Positions 18,243-28,700 of a DNA stretch of 64,000 bases are shown here, piece by piece. Each line of letters begins with the position of its first letter. Position 1 is the stretch's first letter. A program made the translations under genes and the position numbers. The notes below the pieces were generated by a model, which did not search any database, was not told the DNA's origin, and saw nothing but the letters and a program-made list of their open reading frames with translations. Location: positions 77,783-141,782 of the forward strand of contig CAYXUU010000008.1 in the NCBI GenBank assembly GCA_964468645.1. The letters are read 5' to 3'. The stretch is from JAIOZK01 sp964468645 (lineage in GTDB: Bacteria; Bacteroidota; Bacteroidia; Bacteroidales; JAIOZK01).

Positions 18243-18250
18243 TACCTTTG
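18243..18250 (+). promoter_or_regulatory. -7 box (TACCTTTG) of the prohibitin gene
   Basis: Matches TAnnTTTG, 25 nt before the ATG. A TTG at 18219-18221, 21 nt upstream, could serve as the -33 box and lies inside the heptad array. Confidence 0.6.
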
Positions 18251-18274
18251 TCATAAACCCAAAAACTTATCACA

Positions 18275-19111
18275 ATGGCAGAACAACAGGAAGTCAACTG
18301 GAAAAAAATCTTACCGGTTATAATCATTATAATCGTTGTTATTTTACTTATCGTATTCTGGAGCCGTATGACCGTTACCATCGAAGCCGGTCATGGAGGC
18401 GTTTTATTCAGAACATTCGGTGGTGGTGTTGACACCACAGAGACTTATGGGGAAGGATTTCATTTTATGGCCCCATGGAATAAGATGTATGTTTATGAAA
18501 CACGTCAGCAGGAAATTGCTGAAGACATGCAGGTATTATCATCCAATGGCCTGGAGATCAAGGTCGATGTTTCAGCATGGTACGAACCCATATGGGGAGA
18601 TCTTGGTAAATTACACGCTTTTATCGGGCAGGATTATTTACGCAGGGTTGTTATTCCAGCCTTAAGATCCTCGGCCCGAACCGTTATCGGCAGATATACC
18701 CCCGAGCAGATCTATTCAACCAAGAGGGATGCAATACAGGATGAGATTTTCCAGGAAACCAGGGATATACTGGATGAAAAATATGTCCAGTTGAACAGGA
18801 TACTGATCCGTACCATTATATTGCCACCGACCATCAAAACAGCTATCGAAAGCAAACTTCGCCAGGAACAGGAAGCACTCGAATATGAGTTTAAACTTGA
18901 AAAAGCTACCCAGGAAGCCGAAAGGCAGCGTATTGATGCCGAAGGTAAAGCCAGGGCCAACAGGATTCTGAGTGCCAGTTTAACGGATAAGATCCTCAAG
19001 GAAAAAGGGATAGAAGCAACTTTAAAACTGGCAGAATCCCCTAACACTAAGATTGTTGTTGTTGGAAGTGGTAAGGATGGATTACCACTGATACTGGGGG
19101 ATAGTAAGTAG
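18275..19111 (+). CDS. Prohibitin/SPFH-domain membrane protein
   Basis: 278 residues. One N-terminal membrane segment (about 12-28) with the bulk outside it, then an SPFH/band 7 domain (VTIEAGHGGVLFRTFGGGV to RTIILPPTIKTAIESKL) and a coiled-coil tail (RQEQEALEYEFKLEKATQEAERQRIDAEGKA). Bacterial prohibitins form large membrane rings and organise membrane domains or proteases; the partner here is unknown. Start is 25 nt after a -7 box. Confidence 0.93.
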   Translation: MAEQQEVNWKKILPVIIIIIVVILLIVFWSRMTVTIEAGHGGVLFRTFGGGVDTTETYGEGFHFMAPWNKMYVYETRQQEIAEDMQVLSSNGLEIKVDVSAWYEPIWGDLGKLHAFIGQDYLRRVVIPALRSSARTVIGRYTPEQIYSTKRDAIQDEIFQETRDILDEKYVQLNRILIRTIILPPTIKTAIESKLRQEQEALEYEFKLEKATQEAERQRIDAEGKARANRILSASLTDKILKEKGIEATLKLAESPNTKIVVVGSGKDGLPLILGDSK

Positions 19112-19293
19112 ATTGGTGACTAACGACTGATCCTCCAGATCAGACGGGAGGAGAATTGGTAGATTCAATTTGATTGTTGGTTTTCGATTGTCAAAAAACG
19201 ATCAACATATTTCAGGCATCGACAAATGATCCAATAACATCAAAACTTTTCCAGATCTCCCTTCGTTGTGCTCTGGAAGGTTCTAAACCGCAT

Positions 19294-19400
19294 ACTTCAA
19301 ACTGGTAACTTTAAACTGATAACGCTGAACCCAGAACTCAGAACTAAAAGTCCGGGTTACACCATACTTAACCACTTAACTTACTCAACCACTCAACAAA
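19294..19400. repeat. Degenerate heptad/octad tract before the HMG-CoA lyase gene
   Basis: Seven-nt units beginning CTTCAAA, CTGGTAA, CTTTAAA, CTGATAA, then CTCAGAA and CTAAAAG, followed by 8-9 nt units of the TTAACCACT/CTCAACCA type. The CTTCAAACTGG(C/T)AA pair is the complement of the array at 47541-47624. Nothing else is seen in gap 19112-19507. Confidence 0.6.
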
Positions 19401-19507
19401 TATTTAACATTTCATTGACAAATTTATATCGAAACTATTTGGATTTTTGCCGAAAATTTCGTATATTATAGGGTTGTTATTTATTAACCCACTAATACAA
19501 TACTACA

Positions 19508-20371
19508 ATGGTACAAATACTTGAAACTCCGCGCGATGCCATGCAGGGCATCAAAAGATTCATCCCGACAGAGCAAAAAACCGAATACATCAATTCATTA
19601 TTAAAAGTTGGATTTGATATTATTGATTTTGGAAGTTTTGTTTCTCCCAAAGCGATTCCCCAGTTAAGAGACACTGCAGAGGTTGTTCAAAATCTGGATC
19701 TAACAAATTCAAGCACCAGACTACTTTCTATCATTGGAAATGTAAGAGGTGCCAATGATGCTTCGCAATTCGACCAGATCTCATACCTCGGGTATCCTCA
19801 TTCTATCTCAAACAGTTTTCTTGAACGCAATCTGAATTCTTCCCTTTTCAAGTCAAGGGCTGTTCTGGCTGAGATTCTTAATATCTCTGACAAGTTTAGT
19901 AAATCAACCCTGGTATATCTTTCAATGGCCTTCGGGAATCCCTATAATGAAGAATGGCAAGCGGATCAGCTATTTAATGAATGCCTGGAACTTGAAGAGA
20001 TGGGGGTAGAAGAGATTACACTGGCTGACACAACAGGTGTTTCCACTCCTGCCCAGGTTGGAGATGCCTTTAATATGCTAACACAACAATTCCCGAATAT
20101 CAAATTCGGTTTACATCTTCATACCTGTATCGACTGCTGGCATGACAAAATTGATGCTGCCTATAAAAATGGTTGTGCCAGGTTCGATGGTGTGATCAAC
20201 GGACTGGGTGGATGCCCGATGACCGGTTATGAGCTTGTTGGAAACCTGAAGACCTGTAATATCATGGAATACCTTAACAATAACAAGATCCCTCATAATA
20301 TAAACATGGCCAGGTTTGAGGAAGCCAGGGAACTGGCCAGGATGACAATGGAAGAAGTTTCTATTGGATAG
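19508..20371 (+). CDS. Hydroxymethylglutaryl-CoA lyase
   Basis: 287 residues, TIM-barrel HMGL-like family. The enzyme splits HMG-CoA into acetoacetate and acetyl-CoA in leucine degradation. ETPRDAMQ replaces the usual PRDGLQ near the start, FGSFVSPKAIPQLRD matches well, the metal-binding HxH is in FGLHLHT, and the catalytic-loop signature GLGGCPMTGYELVGNL is present. Slightly shorter and more divergent than proteobacterial enzymes, but the key motifs are intact. No leucine-catabolism gene is adjacent. Confidence 0.88.
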   Translation: MVQILETPRDAMQGIKRFIPTEQKTEYINSLLKVGFDIIDFGSFVSPKAIPQLRDTAEVVQNLDLTNSSTRLLSIIGNVRGANDASQFDQISYLGYPHSISNSFLERNLNSSLFKSRAVLAEILNISDKFSKSTLVYLSMAFGNPYNEEWQADQLFNECLELEEMGVEEITLADTTGVSTPAQVGDAFNMLTQQFPNIKFGLHLHTCIDCWHDKIDAAYKNGCARFDGVINGLGGCPMTGYELVGNLKTCNIMEYLNNNKIPHNINMARFEEARELARMTMEEVSIG

Positions 20372-20380
20372 GATGAAGAG

Positions 20381-20410
20381 TTGGTGGTTGGTGGTTGGTG
20401 GTTGGTAGTT
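20381..20410. repeat. Heptad array TTGGTGG
   Basis: Three exact TTGGTGG units, one TTGGTAG and TT, beginning 9 nt after the HMG-CoA lyase stop. An A-run and a small hairpin (GTCAATAA/TTATTGAC, 20422-20439) follow. Confidence 0.9.
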
Positions 20411-20601
20411 TCCAAAAAAAAGTCAATAAAGTTATTGACCATCGAATATCGAACCATCTTTTACGTCGCGTAATCGATCAATCAATTCTTTGCCACAATA
20501 ATATGTCCTCGCTGAGGTCATATTGATCTGACTGAGTAGTTCTATTCAAAGCATATCATTAAATTCGGATTATTGATTTTGTTTGGATCAAATTATTGTA
20601 A

Positions 20602-20664
20602 CCAGCATCCAGTATCAAGCATCCAGCATCAAGCATCCAGCTTCCGGCATCCAGCCTCCAGCAT
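20602..20664. repeat. Heptad array CCAGCAT (nine units)
   Basis: Nine in-phase 7-nt units: CCAGCAT, CCAGTAT, CAAGCAT, CCAGCAT, CAAGCAT, CCAGCTT, CCGGCAT, CCAGCCT, CCAGCAT. It ends 17 nt before the smpB -7 box. Confidence 0.93.
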
Positions 20665-20681
20665 CAATCCCCAACTTTCCT

Positions 20682-20689
20682 TATCTTTG
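20682..20689 (+). promoter_or_regulatory. -7 box (TATCTTTG) of smpB
   Basis: Matches TAnnTTTG, 10 nt before the ATG at 20700, predicting a very short leader. The -33 position falls at the end of the heptad array and has no TTTG. Confidence 0.6.
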
Positions 20690-20699
20690 CCGGCAACAA

Positions 20700-21146
20700 A
20701 TGGCTACGAATAAAATCCAGATAAAAAACAAAAAAGCTTCCTACCAGTATTTTCTTACCGATAGGATTATGGCTGGGATTCAACTTACCGGTACCGAGAT
20801 CAAATCGATCCGGGATGGGAAAGTTAGCCTGGCTGAATCATTTTGCGTTTTTGAAGGCCATGAACTTTTTGTCAGGGATATGCATATCGCCGAATACGCT
20901 ATGGGTAATATTTATAACCACGAACCCAAACGCGACAGAAAACTCTTACTCACCCGCAGGGAACTGAGAAAACTCCAGAATAAGGTAAATGAAAAGGGAT
21001 TTACGATAATTCCTACTTTCCTTTTCATTAATGACAGGGGGCTTGCCAAACTTGAAATTGCACTGGCCAAAGGAAAACATTTTTATGATAAAAGGGAAGA
21101 TATCAAAAAACGTGATGTCCAACGGGATATTGAAAGGACAATGTAA
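20700..21146 (+). CDS. smpB: SsrA-binding protein SmpB
   Basis: 148 residues, normal for the family. It binds tmRNA and brings it to stalled ribosomes for trans-translation. Visible: NKKASYQYFLTDRIMAGIQLTGTEIKSIRDGKVSLAESF, then EPKRDRKLLLTRREL, GLAKLEIALAKGKHFYDKRE and the basic tail ending RDIERTM. The ATG at 20700 is chosen because upstream codons lie in the heptad array and the -7 box. No tmRNA gene is seen in the window. Confidence 0.97.
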   Translation: MATNKIQIKNKKASYQYFLTDRIMAGIQLTGTEIKSIRDGKVSLAESFCVFEGHELFVRDMHIAEYAMGNIYNHEPKRDRKLLLTRRELRKLQNKVNEKGFTIIPTFLFINDRGLAKLEIALAKGKHFYDKREDIKKRDVQRDIERTM

Positions 21147-21228
21147 AACCTGTTAACCTTTGTTTAACAAAATAATTACAAATTTTATATGTTATATATG
21201 GTATATTTGCCACGAAGATTTTAATAAT

Positions 21229-21774
21229 ATGAAGAAAACAATCATCCTTACAGCAATATCCATTTTGTTTTTGTTTATTTATTCAGGTTCTTATGCACAA
21301 CACCACAAAGGGCCTGTGAAGTGGTACACCTTTGAACAAGCAGTTCGATTAAACAAAAAAAATCCAAAAAAGATCTTCATTGATGTTTATACCGATTGGT
21401 GTGGATGGTGTAAGAAGATGGATAAAGACACTTTTGCCGATTCAACGATAGCGGCTTATATGAATGAGTATTATTACGCGGTGAAACTAGATGCAGAAAC
21501 CAATGATACCATCAAATTCAAAGGCAGGGAGTTTATTAATGAAAATCCAGCAAGCAGAAGGTCAGCACACCAACTGGCAATTGCAATACTGCAGGGAAAA
21601 ATGTCATATCCCTCCTACGTATTTATGAATGAGGAGAATAAATTGCTCACTGTTGTTAATGGATATATGGCCCCTGATAAATTTGAGCCCATCCTGAATT
21701 ATTTTGGCGACAATTCCTATTTAAAAACAAAATGGGATGTTTATCAAAGTACTTTTAAGGGAAAGACCCAATAG
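21229..21774 (+). CDS. Exported thioredoxin-fold protein
   Basis: 181 residues from the ATG at 21229, giving signal peptide MKKTIILTAISILFLFIYSGSYAQ. Thioredoxin-like domain with redox motif CGWCKKMD (FIDVYTDWCGWCKKMDKDTF) and a late cis-Pro region (MSYPSYVFMNEENK). Probably a periplasmic thiol-disulphide protein of the thioredoxin_7/DUF255 type; partners unknown. The stop is 3 nt from the convergent pbpC stop. Confidence 0.9.
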   Translation: MKKTIILTAISILFLFIYSGSYAQHHKGPVKWYTFEQAVRLNKKNPKKIFIDVYTDWCGWCKKMDKDTFADSTIAAYMNEYYYAVKLDAETNDTIKFKGREFINENPASRRSAHQLAIAILQGKMSYPSYVFMNEENKLLTVVNGYMAPDKFEPILNYFGDNSYLKTKWDVYQSTFKGKTQ

Positions 21775-21777
21775 CGG

Positions 21778-24165
21778 TCATTCGCTCACAATCTCAAAAG
21801 CAACAAGCGCCTCAGAGCCAAGCTCATCTACCACAGTTACAATATGTTTACCCTTATCTGGATGCAGTTTCATCTGGTGAAATGATTGGGTATAACCAAG
21901 ATACTGATCATCGAGGTGCCAGAATAATTTCGTCCCCGTATTGCTGCAGGCAACTTCAAACACTGCACTACCCCTTGATCCGTCAATTTCATAAGGAATG
22001 TATATCTGTGCCCCATTATCAGGATAAATAAATTGCATATTATTGAGATTGATATTATCTAGGCAATCTTTCCTGAAAGGAGGTAAAACTTTGTACTGGG
22101 CATTTCTCTGTTTATAATACCATTCCTGAACAGGAGGTAAAACAAACCAGGATTGGGTAATCATATCTTCAACCGCTTCACAATAATCTGTTACCCTGTA
22201 TTTCTCAGCAGGATCAAGATGCACAATTTGATGGTACGGACAGGCTACAGATTTAAGCCCCTGTTCCAGTATCCATAAGCTATCGGTCTGAGTACAATTA
22301 ACCGATGCCCTGTGGCCACTCTGTCTGCATATGGGTACCATCACAAGTTCGTCCCAGGGAATATCAAACCATTCACCTGCGGGAAGCAAGTCAAAAACAT
22401 CAAACATGATAGGCGCTGCGGCGTTTAGTCCTGTTAATCCTGGACGGCCCTCTCCATCAGCGTTTCCTACCCATACAGCCACAACATAATCCCTGTTTGT
22501 CCCTATGGCCCAGGCATCACGGAAACCGAAACTTGTTCCGGTTTTCCAGGCTATTTTCCGTGCAGATGTAAAATATTCCCATCCCGCTTCCTGCTCCGGC
22601 CTGTTAACTTCTCTCAGCGCCTCGAAGGTCATCCATACCGAACCAGCTGATAGTATTGATGTTTCAGACAATGCATTTAGCTTAACAGGAACTACCTGTT
22701 CATCCTCCATTACATAATCCAAAGGCCTGAAATCAGAGTTGTTATATTTTCCACTGTATTCAGGAAAATGATTTAATGTTCGGGCCATGCCTGAATAAAT
22801 TCCGGCCAGCTCCCACAAATTAGCCTCCCCACCACCAAGTACCAGGGTTAGCCCGTAATGATCCGGGTTTTTGCTAATTGTTGTTACTCCAAGTTCTTTG
22901 AGTTTATGATAAAATTTTTCTACACTATAGTCTTTCAACATTTTAACTGCCGGAATATTCAACGACCTTGCAAGCGCTTCCCTGGCCGGTATAGCTCCGG
23001 CATATCCCGGATCAAAGTTTTTTGGGGTATAGCCTGAAAGATATGTAGGGATATCTGGTATCAGGGTGTTCTGCAGAATCAGTCCTTCATCAAGCATTGC
23101 AGCAAAAAGATACGGTTTCAGGATACTTCCTGTACTTCTTGGGGCCATGCAAATATCAACCTGTTCCCCATGGTTCTCTCCTTCAGATCCGCTTGTATTA
23201 CCAACATAGGCCAGAACATTTCCGGTTTCAGTTTCAGCAACAATAACAGCAGCATTATGAATCTGGTTCTGTTTCAGTTGCTGGTGATGCTCTTCCAATA
23301 TTTGGGATACCCTTTCCTGTTTTTCTTTAACGAGAGTACTGTTAACTGTTTTTCTTTTCCCGGATGCAAATATTCTTGATAGTAAATGTGGTGCATATTG
23401 TGGTACCGGAATTGGCTTATCGGGCAATGGTTCCAGCATCGACAGATGGCAGGTAACTGAATCAATTTCACCATAAATAAATAATTCCTTAAGTAAATTG
23501 TTACGTTTTGATAATAGCAATTCCCGGTTTTTACCCGGATGTATCAGGGCAGGTGCATTCGGCAATACGGCAAGCATAGCTGATTCGGCCCATGATAGCT
23601 CACCGGGCCTTCGACCAAAATAGCGCCATGATGCTGCATCCAGCCCAACGATATTTCCTCCAAAGGGGGCATTGGATGCATATAATACCAGGATTTCTTC
23701 TTTTGAATATCCTGCTTCCAGGCGTAAGGCAAGAAGGACTTCTTTTAGTTTCTCCTGGATAGTTCTTGGCCTGTTCTTGCCCGACAGGCGTATTACCTGC
23801 ATACTTAATGTACTTCCACCGCTTACTATCTGGCCTTCTCTGATATTCTGATACAAAGCGCGAAACAGTGAGAAAGGATTTACTCCGGGATGATAATAAA
23901 AATGCCGGTCTTCAAAGGCTATGATGGCTTTCCTGAATTTATCAGGAATTATTTCAGAATGTGGAAACCTCCATTGCTCATCATCGGCGATCTTCGCCCC
24001 TAATAAATATCCGTCACGGGAGTAAAGAACTGTTGAGAGGGAATCCCTGAACAATGGTTCAGGCAATAGAAAATAAAAACTTATAATAAGCAAGCCACCA
24101 AAACCAGCTATGGTACCGGCACGTAAGGATCTTTTTAATATAAATGGAGTCATTTCATTCTTCAT
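21778..24165 (-). CDS. pbpC: Penicillin-binding protein 1C
   Basis: 795 residues. One N-terminal membrane segment (about 15-35), then a GT51 glycosyltransferase domain (AFEDRHFYYHPGVNPFSLFRA, GGSTLSMQVIRLSG, LVLYASNAPFGGN), a transpeptidase domain with SxxK in STGSILKP, SxN in SLNIPAVK and KTGTS, and a C-terminal BiPBP_C beta domain (about 700-795). It polymerises and crosslinks peptidoglycan. Last gene of a minus-strand operon with an alpha-2-macroglobulin gene, the pairing also found in other Gram-negatives, with an additional MORN-like gene between them. Confidence 0.96.
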   Translation of the reverse strand: MKNEMTPFILKRSLRAGTIAGFGGLLIISFYFLLPEPLFRDSLSTVLYSRDGYLLGAKIADDEQWRFPHSEIIPDKFRKAIIAFEDRHFYYHPGVNPFSLFRALYQNIREGQIVSGGSTLSMQVIRLSGKNRPRTIQEKLKEVLLALRLEAGYSKEEILVLYASNAPFGGNIVGLDAASWRYFGRRPGELSWAESAMLAVLPNAPALIHPGKNRELLLSKRNNLLKELFIYGEIDSVTCHLSMLEPLPDKPIPVPQYAPHLLSRIFASGKRKTVNSTLVKEKQERVSQILEEHHQQLKQNQIHNAAVIVAETETGNVLAYVGNTSGSEGENHGEQVDICMAPRSTGSILKPYLFAAMLDEGLILQNTLIPDIPTYLSGYTPKNFDPGYAGAIPAREALARSLNIPAVKMLKDYSVEKFYHKLKELGVTTISKNPDHYGLTLVLGGGEANLWELAGIYSGMARTLNHFPEYSGKYNNSDFRPLDYVMEDEQVVPVKLNALSETSILSAGSVWMTFEALREVNRPEQEAGWEYFTSARKIAWKTGTSFGFRDAWAIGTNRDYVVAVWVGNADGEGRPGLTGLNAAAPIMFDVFDLLPAGEWFDIPWDELVMVPICRQSGHRASVNCTQTDSLWILEQGLKSVACPYHQIVHLDPAEKYRVTDYCEAVEDMITQSWFVLPPVQEWYYKQRNAQYKVLPPFRKDCLDNINLNNMQFIYPDNGAQIYIPYEIDGSRGSAVFEVACSNTGTKLFWHLDDQYLGYTQSFHQMKLHPDKGKHIVTVVDELGSEALVAFEIVSE

Positions 24166-24206
24166 CCTGACCTGATTAACTTTACTGAGTCATCACCTTA
24201 AGTATT

Positions 24207-25784
24207 CTAATTCTGCTTTTTCCCTACTTGAATAATTGACGATGCCTCAATTACGTCATCATCCATACTTAACTCTAAGACACTCTCATAACCATTAAGA
24301 AAACAATCCCGGGTATCTATTTTATAGTTTTCCTCCACCCGTAAACGTATATCCTCATATGAATGACTGAAATCAAGGTTACCAAATTCGGCGAAGGATA
24401 TCAGCTTCCTGGATGCTTTTTTAAATAACTTCTTAAGTCTGTTACCATTAAAGTCATTACTGATATTCAGTGACAGTATCCCATCTTTATCAATCAAACC
24501 GGTTCGCATAGTACGGTTATATTTTAAATAGTTCCTTTTATCGAGATAATCTTTAATCTTTTGTTCAACAAGTAATCCTGGAAAGAAGTTTCTGTCATAT
24601 ACATTCAGAAAATAAATAATCTCCTGCCTAAATAATAGATCCATCATTTCATCATTTAATAAAACACTATCGATAATAGCCAATCCCTTATTAACACTTA
24701 TGGTATCCATTTCGGTTTTATTTAAAAACTCAATAGTATTGTATTTAATCAGGTTTGGCCTGATCAGGTTTTTGTAAACAACTCTCATCTCCTCCCTGTT
24801 CATCACCATAACAAACCTTCCGAATTTACTAATCCAGAACTCAATACCATGATTCCTCAGGCTATCAATAATTGTTGTAACCGGCAACTCATCAAAGGCA
24901 TGTATTGTTGTTGCCTGATTGTCAGAAAAATTTAAATACCTGAGTTCAACTATATATCCATATTCCCTAACTTCAATTACCTTAATCCTGAATTTTAACT
25001 GTGATCTGTAATCCTTTACAATACTATCACCTGTTAATTCTTTTATCATATCATTCTTGAATATCAGGTAGGTATCCCCTTTTTTCCATCCAGGTTCAAA
25101 TCTCAAAAACTTGATAGAAAACACATCCCTCGTTGCGGGGTTCTCGCTTAAAAATTTAGAATTAGTTACATTAATGGTATTTGAATTATGGTATCGTACC
25201 TGTTTTCCGACTTTTACTCCATTGAAAAACTGATCGAGAAAACTTTCATACCGGCCAATGACCGTATATTTTGAAGTACCATGCAATTCGCCATAATTTA
25301 ATCTGAACTCCATATTGGCATCAAACTCCTCTGGCCAGAATTTCCAATCACCATCCTCCCTTCCATTAACATAATATCCGGCAAGTTTTCTTGATCCGTC
25401 ACTGTACCATTCAACATATGGCCCATTCTTGAATCCATAGTCATAAACTGCCAGTCTCCTCATTTTCTTGCTCTTATAGTACCATATACAAGTATCTGTT
25501 TTTATTGTCCTGCTATCTTCTGCTGCAATATTCCAGGTACTCCAATCAACAGTGTCACAAAGTGTAAAATATTTAGCCTTCATTCTAATGCCTCCATTAA
25601 CATACGAATCGTACACCTTGTATGTATCCTGACAGACGCTATCCTGAATAACAGTCCTTATGTATTCGGCACTGTCAGGAGGGCATTTAATCTGATCCTT
25701 ATTAAAGAAATAATACTGATAATCTTGAGCATAGGTAGTGCAAACAAAAATATGAAGAAATACGTAGATAGCTGTAACTTTCAC
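24207..25784 (-). CDS. Exported MORN-like repeat protein between A2M and PBP1C
   Basis: 525 residues. Signal peptide MKVTAIYVFLHIFVCTTYA. Residues ~45-200 carry YwqK/MORN-like repeats (NGGIRMKAKYF, GFKNGPYVEWYSDGSRKLAGYYVNGREDGDWKFW, GELHGTSKY). The C-terminal 300 residues are mixed alpha/beta and match no family I know. The gap to the A2M gene is 12 nt and to pbpC 41 nt, so all three are probably one transcript. A periplasmic role at the cell wall is inferred from context only. Confidence 0.75.
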   Translation of the reverse strand: MKVTAIYVFLHIFVCTTYAQDYQYYFFNKDQIKCPPDSAEYIRTVIQDSVCQDTYKVYDSYVNGGIRMKAKYFTLCDTVDWSTWNIAAEDSRTIKTDTCIWYYKSKKMRRLAVYDYGFKNGPYVEWYSDGSRKLAGYYVNGREDGDWKFWPEEFDANMEFRLNYGELHGTSKYTVIGRYESFLDQFFNGVKVGKQVRYHNSNTINVTNSKFLSENPATRDVFSIKFLRFEPGWKKGDTYLIFKNDMIKELTGDSIVKDYRSQLKFRIKVIEVREYGYIVELRYLNFSDNQATTIHAFDELPVTTIIDSLRNHGIEFWISKFGRFVMVMNREEMRVVYKNLIRPNLIKYNTIEFLNKTEMDTISVNKGLAIIDSVLLNDEMMDLLFRQEIIYFLNVYDRNFFPGLLVEQKIKDYLDKRNYLKYNRTMRTGLIDKDGILSLNISNDFNGNRLKKLFKKASRKLISFAEFGNLDFSHSYEDIRLRVEENYKIDTRDCFLNGYESVLELSMDDDVIEASSIIQVGKKQN

Positions 25785-25796
25785 ATTACATCGAAT

Positions 25797-28700
25797 TTAT
25801 TCCCAGGGTTCCACCACTTCAACCCATCCTCCCGCAATTGTCGCATTGATAGAATTATCATACATTGCTTCACACTGAATACCCGGCAAATAAAACTTAC
25901 CCAGATATGTTGCATTCAGCAGGACAACAAATGTACTTTTCTCACCGCCCTTAAGGTCAAAGAAGGTATATACCCTGTCATCCCTGATATCTTGATAGGT
26001 TGGCTGATCAACAGTATAGGCATTTTCAAAATCTGCAAGTCTCATATTTGTAATTTCCCAACCGGAAGGAAATATCTGTGTTAAGGCCAGGTCCTTATAT
26101 GTTCCTATTAAGCCGGGATTTGAGATGGTAACTTTTGCCATAAAATCAGTTCCCTGTAGCAGTTGTTTTACATTAACAGGATTACCTTTCATGTCGATGT
26201 ATTTAATGGTAAGCCCCAGGTTATTTTCAGAGGTAGTCATCTCGCCTGTTGCCGGCACACCTGTTAAGGTGATCGTACTATAAATAATGGCATCCGAAGT
26301 ATTGGTTACTTGAACATTACCATTGGCTGGTTCTTCCGGAAGGTCAGCCTGGTAAAGGGGTACAATGCTGTTAACAGGTTTCTTCTCATTGCTGTTTACC
26401 TGGTATTCAAAGTTCAGTTTCTTTGATCCGGCCTCTGAACCTGATGTAAAAGTGGATACAGCCACAAGGCAAAAAGCAGTTGTTTGTGTACTGTACCAGC
26501 TGTCGGTATTCAAACGTTTAGATATTTCCTTCAATAAAGGCAGTCCTTTGTTTCTATCATCCATAAGGCTTAAGGTATAAAGGATAATTGCCCTGTCGCG
26601 CAAAGAAGAGCCCCAGGTTTCTGACATTGCCGTGTATTTTTCAATATTGCTACCCAGGTCAGCTGTTATACCCTTTGAAACTTCCGGTTGACCAATCATC
26701 ACATAAGCAGCGGCCAGCAACCAGCGGGCCTGAATACTCAGGTTTGCCGTTTCCTTCAGTCGGTTCATAGCCCCAATTACAGGATTTCCAGCCAGAGAAA
26801 GGGTAAACAAACGGTAAGCCTGTACCATATCTCGCTGCCTGTAGTAACCATGATAATCTTCTGCATAAGGACTCCACTGGTCAGAGGCCCTCTTTTGATA
26901 ATTGACCCAGTTTTCTTTAAATCCTATTGGTAACGAATATCCCTGCTTTTCAGCTTCCAGCATAAAATGACCCACATAACTGGTGAGCCAGTCATTTGCA
27001 TAGCTTCCTCCCGGCCAGTAAACCATACCGCCATTGGATAGTTGCATGGCCTTTAGCCGGGCAATCCCGCTTTTAATATTCTTGTTTATCCGGATCTTCT
27101 GACTCTGCCTAAGCTCCATTAATTTATCAAGGTATAGCTGGGGGAAAACCGCCGATGTAGTTTGTTCCCCGCATCCATAAGGATATTTTATCAGGAATTG
27201 CAGACGTTTCTCAAGATTCATGGGTGGTAAGGCAGAGATTTCAAGTACCCCTTTATTTGTTCCACTGATGCCCGGCATAGTATATGCACTTTCCGATGAT
27301 TTACCCGCTTCAATAACATCACTGATAATTCTTGTTACAGGAGGATTAGGATTTCTTACATTAAGCTCTATCGAATAACTTGAGGTTTCGGAACCAGAGC
27401 TGGCTGTAACGGTAACTTTACCAATACCAATTGCCTCTTTCACCTTCAGGTCAAAATTAATAACCTGGTCGCCAGTTGAGGTAAACTTGATTCCCCTGCT
27501 TGCAGTCTCCAGTTCAAACAAATCATTTACCTCAACCTCGATATCAACACTCTTAACCTTCTTCTCCATAGCAAATACAGTTACCGGAAGGGTAACCTGC
27601 TCTTCAGGTGCTAATACCCTTGGCAGGGTTGCCAGTATCATTAAAGGCTGTTTAACCGGAGTAGTTTTATCAGCCGAACCAAAAGCCTGGTTATTCCCGG
27701 CTACAACCATTGTCCTTACCGAACCAACATAATTTGGCATTTTAAAGGTATGTAACTGGCTTCCCCTATTCAGGTAGTAAGGCCCAAGAAATTCTACCAC
27801 AGGTTTGAACCGGTTGGCCTGCTTGGCGGCATCAGGTTTTTCATCTGCACCACCACCAACGGCAAACATTTGCTCAATTGTACCACCATAGGCCCCCAAA
27901 ACATATTCATACATATCCCAGCTTTTAACACCAAGCGCTTCCCTTGAATAAAAACTCTTCCAGGGATCGGGCGTTTTAAAATGGGTCAGGTCAAGCAATC
28001 CTTCATCCACAACAGCGATGGTATATGTCATTGGCCTGTTGTTTTTCTCTGATATTTTAATCGTAACCTTTTCTTCAGGTTTTAAAACATCCGGCATCTC
28101 TATCTCAGGGTATAATATCGTTTGTGGATCCTCAACCATTACGGGTATTACACCATAGAGCCTAATGGGGGTATCATTATTTGTTTTTTCATAAGGTTGT
28201 ACGAAGGTGATATTAACATAAACATTCGGGGTCATTTCAGGTTTAACTTCAAAAGAAAATTCTGTTTGTTTATCCATGGCCTGAATCCAGAATGTTTCAA
28301 TGACATCAGAACCGGATTCAATACTAACCAGCGCCCTGCCTGCACCTCCGGAAGGAAAACTGATAACACAATTATCCCCGACTTCATATTTTTCCTTATC
28401 AGCTGAGAAAACAAGCATGGTAGCACTTTGCGGATCACTTCTCTTTGGCGTCCCGGCCCAGCCGGGCCAGTCAATATAACAGGTTTTGCCTGTAGAATGG
28501 CCACTCTGATTATCTTTTATGTGAATAAAGTACCTTCCCCATGATGGATATTCAATCCTAAAATTGAACTCACCCTTTCCATTCACCGTTGAAATAGTTT
28601 CATCAATCACAGCTTCCCTGTATGTTCTGCCAAAATACGACGCAAGATCATCATCTGAAGCGTTCCACCACCAGCGCCATTCCACCTTATAAACCTTGAC

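Noticed and set aside
19268..19471. 67-codon frame before the HMG-CoA lyase gene
   Set aside because: It lies in the degenerate repeat tract and codes for repeats, not a protein.
20602..20664. CRISPR array reading of the heptad repeats
   Set aside because: Units are 7 nt, contiguous and degenerate with no spacers, and no cas gene is present in the window.
20583..20699. N-terminal extension of SmpB
   Set aside because: The extra codons are the heptad repeat and promoter; all SmpB homologues start near MATNK.
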